Below are positions 44,439 through 49,060 of a stretch of DNA of 49,060 nucleotides, piece after piece (positions within the stretch are counted from its first letter, which is position 1; every line of letters starts with the position of its first letter). The position numbers and the translations under genes are program-made. The notes beneath the pieces are model-generated. The model made no database searches. It worked only from the letters and a program-made list of their open reading frames with translations, and was not told where the DNA came from. Origin of the DNA: Holophagaceae bacterium (GTDB taxonomy: Bacteria; Acidobacteriota; Holophagae; Holophagales; Holophagaceae); contig JANYLR010000018.1 of NCBI GenBank assembly GCA_025363715.1, forward strand, positions 1-49,060, in the 5' to 3' direction.

Positions 44439-44459
44439 GGGTGCCTCTAGCCCCTCATC

Positions 44460-46382
44460 TTACGCCCGGAGCTTCGCTCCGAGGACCTCCGCCGCAGCCA
44501 GGGCCGCCGAAACCCAGCCATCGACTTCCTCCCCCAGCAGGTTTCGATCTGCCTGGAAGCGCAGGCGCATCAGCCAAGCCTGGCGACCTTCCGGCAGGCT
44601 CTTGTGGCGGAACACATCCACACAACGGAGGTCTTGCAGGCACTCCGAAGGCAGGGCCGACTTCATGGCCATGGCCAGGATCTCGTAGGACTGCCCCAGG
44701 TTCACCAACAGGGAGAGATCCCTTTCCACCGAGGGAAAGCGGCTGAAGGGACGGAAGGCTGGAATGATGCGCTCGGGGGCCTGGGGCAACCCAGAAACGG
44801 GGACCTCGAACCCGAAGAGGCCCTCCCCGAGGACCCGCACCTCCGGCAATCCCTCCCAACCCAGGGCCTTGGCGATGCCGCAGAGATCGGCTTCACGCAC
44901 GGGTCTGGCCGGGCTCAGGAAATCCTCCCCACCCAGGACGCCGCCCCAGACCACCCCCAGGGTGTGGCGCTCCAAAGGACCCTTGGCACTGCTGGCATAG
45001 GTCGGGCCCAACTCGAAGAGCCGGACCTCGCGGGTTCCCTGACGGAAATTGTGCTCTGCAGAGGAGCGGAGGCTCGGCAGGAGGGAGCCCCGCATGACCG
45101 AGAACTCCTGGCCCAGCGGATTCGAGAGGATGCGGCCCTCGGCGTGGTTCTCGGGGCTCACAAAGGCGGCGTCCGCCTCGGGGCTAATGAACCCGTAGGT
45201 CACCGTCTGGTGGAAGCCCAGGTGGGCCAAGCGGCGGCTGAGACGCTGGCGCTGGAGGTAGGGAGCGGAAAGGGGTTCCGGTGGGCCTTCCAGAGGCGGC
45301 AGCACGGAGGGGATGTGCTCGTAGCCCCTCAGTCGCAGCACCTCCTCGGCGAGGTCTTCGGCGATGGCGAGATCATGGCGCCAGGAGGGCGAGACCACGC
45401 TGAGCTGGTCGCCCAGGAGGTCCACCACACAGCCCAATCGCCTGAGCACCTCGGCCGCCTCGGCCAGAGACAGGGGCTCACCAGCTACCCGGGCCAACAG
45501 TGAGGCTGACAGCACCAGCGTATCGCTGGCAGCCGGCACGGACCCGACAGTCCAGGCCCCCACCAGCTTCGCCCCGGACCAAGCCTGGAGGCGCCCCACC
45601 AGCAGGTCCCGCGCCACCGTCGCCATGGCTGGGTCGGCTCCCCGACCGAAGCGATGCGAGGCATCCGTGTGCAGGCTGTGGCGCCGGGCTGTGGCCCGCA
45701 CGGTCTTCGCATCGAACCAGGCGCTTTCCAGCAGCACGCGGCGGGTGGCTTCGGTCACCTTGGTGCCCTCTCCGCCCATGACGCCGGCGAGGGCGATGGG
45801 GCCTGCCTCATCGGCGATGACGAGGTCCCGCGTCGTCAGCGTTCGGGTGATACCGTCGAGCGTCACCAGCGTCTCGCCGGCCTTGGCCCAGCGGATGGAC
45901 ACGGCCCCCTGGATGCGGTCCGCGTCGAAGGCATGGGTGGGATGGCCGTAGCGGTGCAGGAGCTCGTTGGAGGCATCCACCGCAGGCAGTTTCTTGGGCG
46001 AGGCTTCCAGGGCCAGCAGGAAGGCCTGCACGTCCTGGGGCGTAGTACCTTGGCCCACCTCGAGCACGGCCGTGCTGTAGATGGGGCAGGCGGCACTTTC
46101 GAGGCGCACCTCGACCACAGGCGATTGCTCGGTGACTGCCGGCGTCCCGAGGGGCGCAAGCGGTTTCTCCAGTTTCGCGGCGATCTCCCGCGCCATGCCG
46201 CGATGGGACATGGCGTCCCCTCGGTTGGCGGTGATATCCACATCCAGCGTATCAAGCCCTTCTCGGGTGGCCGCGCCATCCACGGGAAAGCCCAGCGAAG
46301 CCAGCAGCTCGGAGAGCTGGCGGGCATCCAGGCCGGCGCTGGCGGGAATCTCCTGGGCGAGGGCCTTCCGTTCGATCCACAT
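44460..46382 (-). CDS. pheT: phenylalanyl-tRNA synthetase beta subunit, short form
   Basis: A 640-residue PheT, about 150 shorter than the usual 790. The start MWIERKALAQEIP (B1 domain) runs directly into LDVDITANRGDAMSHRGMAREIA (B1/B5 border) with no EMAP-like B2 tRNA-binding domain, which normally takes residues about 40-150. The B3/B4 editing region (LLHRYGHPTHAFDADRI), the B5 domain (LAEEVLRLRGYEHIP), the catalytic-like core (FSVMRGSLLPSLRSSAEHN) and the anticodon-binding FDX domain (RFPSVERDLSLLV) are present. The ATG overlaps the pheS stop in TGATG. Confidence 0.93.
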   Translation of the reverse strand: MWIERKALAQEIPASAGLDARQLSELLASLGFPVDGAATREGLDTLDVDITANRGDAMSHRGMAREIAAKLEKPLAPLGTPAVTEQSPVVEVRLESAACPIYSTAVLEVGQGTTPQDVQAFLLALEASPKKLPAVDASNELLHRYGHPTHAFDADRIQGAVSIRWAKAGETLVTLDGITRTLTTRDLVIADEAGPIALAGVMGGEGTKVTEATRRVLLESAWFDAKTVRATARRHSLHTDASHRFGRGADPAMATVARDLLVGRLQAWSGAKLVGAWTVGSVPAASDTLVLSASLLARVAGEPLSLAEAAEVLRRLGCVVDLLGDQLSVVSPSWRHDLAIAEDLAEEVLRLRGYEHIPSVLPPLEGPPEPLSAPYLQRQRLSRRLAHLGFHQTVTYGFISPEADAAFVSPENHAEGRILSNPLGQEFSVMRGSLLPSLRSSAEHNFRQGTREVRLFELGPTYASSAKGPLERHTLGVVWGGVLGGEDFLSPARPVREADLCGIAKALGWEGLPEVRVLGEGLFGFEVPVSGLPQAPERIIPAFRPFSRFPSVERDLSLLVNLGQSYEILAMAMKSALPSECLQDLRCVDVFRHKSLPEGRQAWLMRLRFQADRNLLGEEVDGWVSAALAAAEVLGAKLRA

Positions 46383-47452
46383 CAGTCCAGCCCTCCCATG
46401 GCTTGTAGGAAGCGCTGATCATTCTCGAAGAACAGGCGCAAATCCGGTGTCTGGCTCAGCATCATGGCCATGCGCTCGACCCCCATGCCGAAGGCCCAGC
46501 CGGACCATTCGTCGGGATCGATGCCAGCGTACCGCAGCACGTTGGGATGGATGAGCCCCGCGCCGAGGATCTCCACCCAGCCTGAGCCCTTGCATACGCG
46601 GCAGCCCTTGGCGCCGCAGAGCGGGCAGCTCACATCCACTTCGCAGCCGGGTTCCACGAAGGGGAAGTACGAGGGCCGGAGGCGGATCTCCGTGTGGGGG
46701 CCGAAGAGCGCGCGCAGGGCATATTCGAGCGTGCCCTTCAGGTGCTGCATGCCGATGCCGTGGCCCACGAGCATGCCCTCGACCTGATGGAACATGGGGC
46801 TGTGGGTAGGATCGATCTCGTCCTTGCGGTAGACGCGCCCGGGGGCGAGGAAGCGGACGCCGCCTCGCGCCGCGAGGTCCGGCGCCACCCGTAGCAGGGT
46901 GCGCACCTGCACAGGGCTGGTGTGCGTCCGGAGCAGCAGCTCCGGGTGCACCGCGAGGTAGAAGGTGTCGGACGAGGCCTTGGCCGGATGATCCTCGGGG
47001 ATGTTCAGGCCGTCGAAGTTGTGGGCCTCGGTTTCGACTTCGGGGCCTTCCTCCACATGGAAGCCCAGGGGGCGAAACACCTCCACCAGCCGGTCCATGA
47101 GGCGGTTCAACGGGTTCAAGGCACCCTGGGCCGGCGTGGGCGGCGGCAGGGCGGGATCCCAGCTTGAGGCCAGCGCATTCAGACTCTTCTTGGCGGTTTC
47201 CAACTCAGCCTGACGATGCTTCAGCCCCTCCTCCCACTGCTGCTTGAGAGCATTGATGGCCGCACCCAGATCGCGCTTCTGCTCCTTCGGAGCCACCTTG
47301 AGCAGCTCCATCAGGCGGGCGGCATGGCTCGCCTCGCGGCCCACGTAGATGCCCTTCAGACGGAGCAGCGAGTCCAGGTCTCCGCATGCGGCCAACGCCC
47401 TGGGAAAGGCCTGGCCCGCCTCGAGTATCTCCGCGGGAAGAAGCTGGTCCAT
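46382..47452 (-). CDS. pheS: phenylalanyl-tRNA synthetase alpha subunit
   Basis: A 356-residue PheS, normal length. The N-terminal coiled coil (about 10-90) is followed by the class II core: HPLNRLMDRLVEVF-like start, FDGLNIPEDHPA, TSPVQVRTL, GRVYRKDEIDPTHSPMFHQVEG and the final GMGVERMAMM. A CXXC pair set (CPLCGAKGCRVC) is inserted before the WVEILGAG motif. The phenylalanine pocket appears normal. The ATG at 47452 is preferred; upstream TTG or GTG codons are possible. It follows rplT through a hairpin at 47472-47493. Confidence 0.96.
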   Translation of the reverse strand: MDQLLPAEILEAGQAFPRALAACGDLDSLLRLKGIYVGREASHAARLMELLKVAPKEQKRDLGAAINALKQQWEEGLKHRQAELETAKKSLNALASSWDPALPPPTPAQGALNPLNRLMDRLVEVFRPLGFHVEEGPEVETEAHNFDGLNIPEDHPAKASSDTFYLAVHPELLLRTHTSPVQVRTLLRVAPDLAARGGVRFLAPGRVYRKDEIDPTHSPMFHQVEGMLVGHGIGMQHLKGTLEYALRALFGPHTEIRLRPSYFPFVEPGCEVDVSCPLCGAKGCRVCKGSGWVEILGAGLIHPNVLRYAGIDPDEWSGWAFGMGVERMAMMLSQTPDLRLFFENDQRFLQAMGGLD

Positions 47453-47471
47453 GGTTACCCTCAACACAAAG

Positions 47472-47493
47472 AAAGGCCGCTCGCGCGGCCTTT
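47472..47493. terminator. hairpin between rplT and pheS
   Basis: A nine-base-pair perfect stem (AAAGGCCGC / GCGGCCTTT) with a four-base loop lies in the 67-base gap between the rplT stop and the pheS start, ending in TTT on either strand. It could be a partial terminator or attenuator that sets pheST below the ribosomal genes. Confidence 0.65.
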
Positions 47494-47519
47494 CGGGTGT
47501 CTGCGATGGTGCGTCGCGA

Positions 47520-47867
47520 TCAGCCCTTGGCCACGGCCACGAGCTTGGTAAATGCTTCGGGATTGCGCACGGCGAGATCCGCGAGGATCTTGCGGTCCAG
47601 GTCCACGGAAGCCTTCTTCAGGCCGCCCATGAACTTCGAGTAGTTGGTGCCGTTCTGTCCGCAGGCGGCGCTGATGCGCACCACCCAGAGACGGCGGAAA
47701 TCACGCTTCTTGACCTTGCGGTCGCGGTAGGCGTAGCCAAGGGCCTTTTCGACGGCTTCCTTGGCAGAGCGGTACAGGCGGGACTTGGCGCCATAGAAGC
47801 CCTTCGCGAACTTCATCATTCGCTTGCGGCGCTGGGCGCGTTTAAAGCCACGTTTTACGCGAGTCAT
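47520..47867 (-). CDS. rplT: 50S ribosomal protein L20
   Basis: A 115-residue L20 of family length with the basic start [26 protein letters not shown] and the conserved [23 protein letters not shown] block. L20 is needed early in 50S assembly and in some bacteria represses the infC-rpmI-rplT operon. It lies 180 bases after rpmI; that gap holds a GC-rich CGCAGGCGTAGCCTGCG hairpin near 47996-48012 and a GGGATCCCC hairpin just after it, candidates for a control site. Confidence 0.97.
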   Translation of the reverse strand: MTRVKRGFKRAQRRKRMMKFAKGFYGAKSRLYRSAKEAVEKALGYAYRDRKVKKRDFRRLWVVRISAACGQNGTNYSKFMGGLKKASVDLDRKILADLAVRNPEAFTKLVAVAKG

Positions 47868-48047
47868 GTTGCTTCCTTTCCTCGAGGCAGCGCGCTCAGA
47901 GTTGAACGAACTTTAGGGGCCTCATCGGGGGTGGCCTCAGCCACCGGGTTGAACCTTCGATTGTAGGATCTCAGGTCTGAGAGAACAAGCTGCGCGCAGG
48001 CGTAGCCTGCGCGTTAACGGGATCCCCGCAGGGGATCCCGCAAGAAC

Positions 48048-48251
48048 TCAGGCATACGGCAGCATTGCCATGACGGCCTTCTGATCGGCCTTGGAGACCA
48101 TGCGGCCCATGTCCAGCTGGCGCTTGCGCTTGGCGGTTTTCTTGGTCAGGATGTGACGCTGGTGCGAGCAGCCGCGCTTGAACTTGCCGCTGGCGGTCTT
48201 CTTGAAGCGCTTCTGGGCGCCCTTGTGGGTCTTGATCTTGTAACCGCTCAT
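48048..48251 (-). CDS. rpmI: 50S ribosomal protein L35
   Basis: A 67-residue L35 of normal length, starting [23 protein letters not shown] and ending with the YA tail. The conserved [14 protein letters not shown] block is intact. The ATG at 48251 lies seven bases after the infC stop. It stands between infC and rplT in the classical order. Confidence 0.96.
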   Translation of the reverse strand: MSGYKIKTHKGAQKRFKKTASGKFKRGCSHQRHILTKKTAKRKRQLDMGRMVSKADQKAVMAMLPYA

Positions 48252-48258
48252 GGGGTCC

Positions 48259-48846
48259 TCACTGGATCTGGGCTTCGGTTGCTGGTGTTTCAGGCTTGGG
48301 GGCCTTGGGCTTCTTGGGGGCCTTGGGCACTTCGATGATCTTGGGAGCGAGGATCGCGTGCATATCGCGGCCATCAATGCCGGCGCCCTTTTCAACGATG
48401 GCCTTGTCGCCGACCCGCTGAATGACTTCCTCGATGATCCTGTAGCCGATGTCGCGATGGACGACCTCGCGTCCGCGGAACATGACCACCACTTTGACTT
48501 TGTCTTCTTCCTCCAGGAACCGCAGGATGTGTTTCACCTTGAAGTCGAAGTCGTGGTCATCGGTCTTGGGGCGGAACTTCACTTCTTTGACCACGATGTT
48601 CTTTTGTTTCGCGCGAGCCGCGTGTTCCCGCTTGGCTTCCATGAACTTGTACTTGCCGTAGTCCATGATCCGACATACGGGTGGCTGAGCGTTTCCGGCC
48701 ACTTCCACGAGGTCGAGGCCGCGCTCTTCTGCGATCCGGATGGCCTGGTGGGGAGGCATCAGGCCAAGCTGTTCGCCATCTTCGGAGATGACGCGGACCT
48801 CTTGGGCCCGGATGCCGTCGTTGATGCGGGTCTCGTTTGGACGAAT
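48259..48846 (-). CDS. infC: translation initiation factor IF-3, AUU start
   Basis: A 195-residue IF-3 that keeps the subunits apart and checks start codons. The only start in place is ATT at 48846 after GGGGAGGAACC, giving [19 protein letters not shown], the known N-terminus. ATT is the rare start used in many infC genes so that IF-3 represses itself. The next in-frame ATG (48759) would lose the N-terminal domain. The core [16 protein letters not shown] is present. The C-terminus has a long Pro/Lys-rich tail ([19 protein letters not shown]). It follows thrS by 74 bases. Confidence 0.93.
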   Translation of the reverse strand: MRPNETRINDGIRAQEVRVISEDGEQLGLMPPHQAIRIAEERGLDLVEVAGNAQPPVCRIMDYGKYKFMEAKREHAARAKQKNIVVKEVKFRPKTDDHDFDFKVKHILRFLEEEDKVKVVVMFRGREVVHRDIGYRIIEEVIQRVGDKAIVEKGAGIDGRDMHAILAPKIIEVPKAPKKPKAPKPETPATEAQIQ

Positions 48847-48920
48847 GGTTCCTCCCCTAGTTGCACAAGGACAAAAAGTCTAACACTTGACTTGGCTTCC
48901 GCCAAGCACGGAAAACCAAA

Positions 48921-49060
48921 TCAACGTTGCCTGAATCGAACTTCGCCGGCCAGCATCGTCAGGAATCCATCCAGACTCTGGACCCCCAGGTCGCCCCGGT
49001 GGCGGTGGCGCACGGACACTGTCCCGGCTTCGGCTTCCCGGTCCCCGATGACCAACATGT
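48921..49060 (-). CDS. thrS: threonyl-tRNA synthetase, C-terminal fragment
   Basis: Only the last 45 codons or so are in the window; the gene continues past the right edge. The reading MLVIGDREAEAGTVSVRHR followed by a DLGVQSLDGFL-type end is the C-terminal anticodon-binding domain of ThrRS, and thrS is the classical neighbour upstream of infC. The stop is TGA at 48921-48923. Confidence 0.9.
   Translation of the reverse strand, partial: MLVIGDREAEAGTVSVRHRHRGDLGVQSLDGFLTMLAGEVRFRQR

Overview
The window is about 49 kb of high-GC bacterial chromosome. Gene order and content point to a Gram-negative from the Acidobacteriota, most likely a Holophagae/Geothrix-type organism. The clues are a long multiheme c-type cytochrome lipoprotein with Geobacter/Geothrix-style CX2CH and CX4CH motifs, heptose and lipid A acyltransferase-type genes, a type III glutamine synthetase and a class II DAHP synthase. 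The taxonomic call is inference; no rRNA gene is present.

Layout. 1-5.6 kb: start of the S10 ribosomal operon (rpsJ-rplC-rplD-rplW-rplB) and the str operon (rpsL-rpsG-fusA), all on the minus strand. The usual tuf gene is absent between fusA and rpsJ, and fusA carries a one-base frameshift. 5.6-13.3 kb: metabolic genes (FmdB-type zinc ribbon, heptose-1-P adenylyltransferase, small beta-barrel, GlnN, NadA, class II DAHP synthase, Ldh2-type dehydrogenase). 13.4-14.7 kb: an AT-richer island of two small genes, each followed by an integron attC-like site, with no integrase in view. 14.8-18.6 kb: a thioesterase pair, an intergenic repeat/hairpin cluster, a DCC-type protein, a 312-bp MITE-like element with terminal inverted repeats, and a CPBP membrane protease. 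18.6-25.4 kb: Ser/Thr kinase, EfpL-like factor, RsgA without its zinc site, orphan histidine kinase, LpxL-type acyltransferase, OB-fold lipoprotein. 25.4-32.8 kb: YiiX-like hydrolase, stand-alone nuoG, purH, a GxxExxY gene inside a 446-bp inverted-repeat unit, alaS.

33.0-41.7 kb is the most interesting block. A four-gene minus-strand operon encodes a large multiheme lipoprotein (16 canonical and up to 6 irregular haem motifs), a monohaem cytochrome c, a DUF5777-type beta-barrel and a membrane protein with a cytochrome P460-like C-terminus. Together they could span inner membrane, periplasm, outer membrane and cell surface, as expected of an extracellular electron-transfer conduit. A divergent beta-propeller sensor kinase and a NarL-type regulator sit next to it and may control it.

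41.7-49.1 kb: a conserved translation/RNA operon on the minus strand: thrS (partial)-infC (AUU start)-rpmI-rplT-pheS-pheT (lacking the B2 tRNA-binding domain)-zapB-zapA, a candidate 6S RNA, then rny.

Recurring theme: short inverted-repeat elements are common between genes here. Two of them (the MITE-like unit and the GxxExxY unit) end within about 6 bases of the downstream start codon and appear to have replaced the ribosome-binding site.
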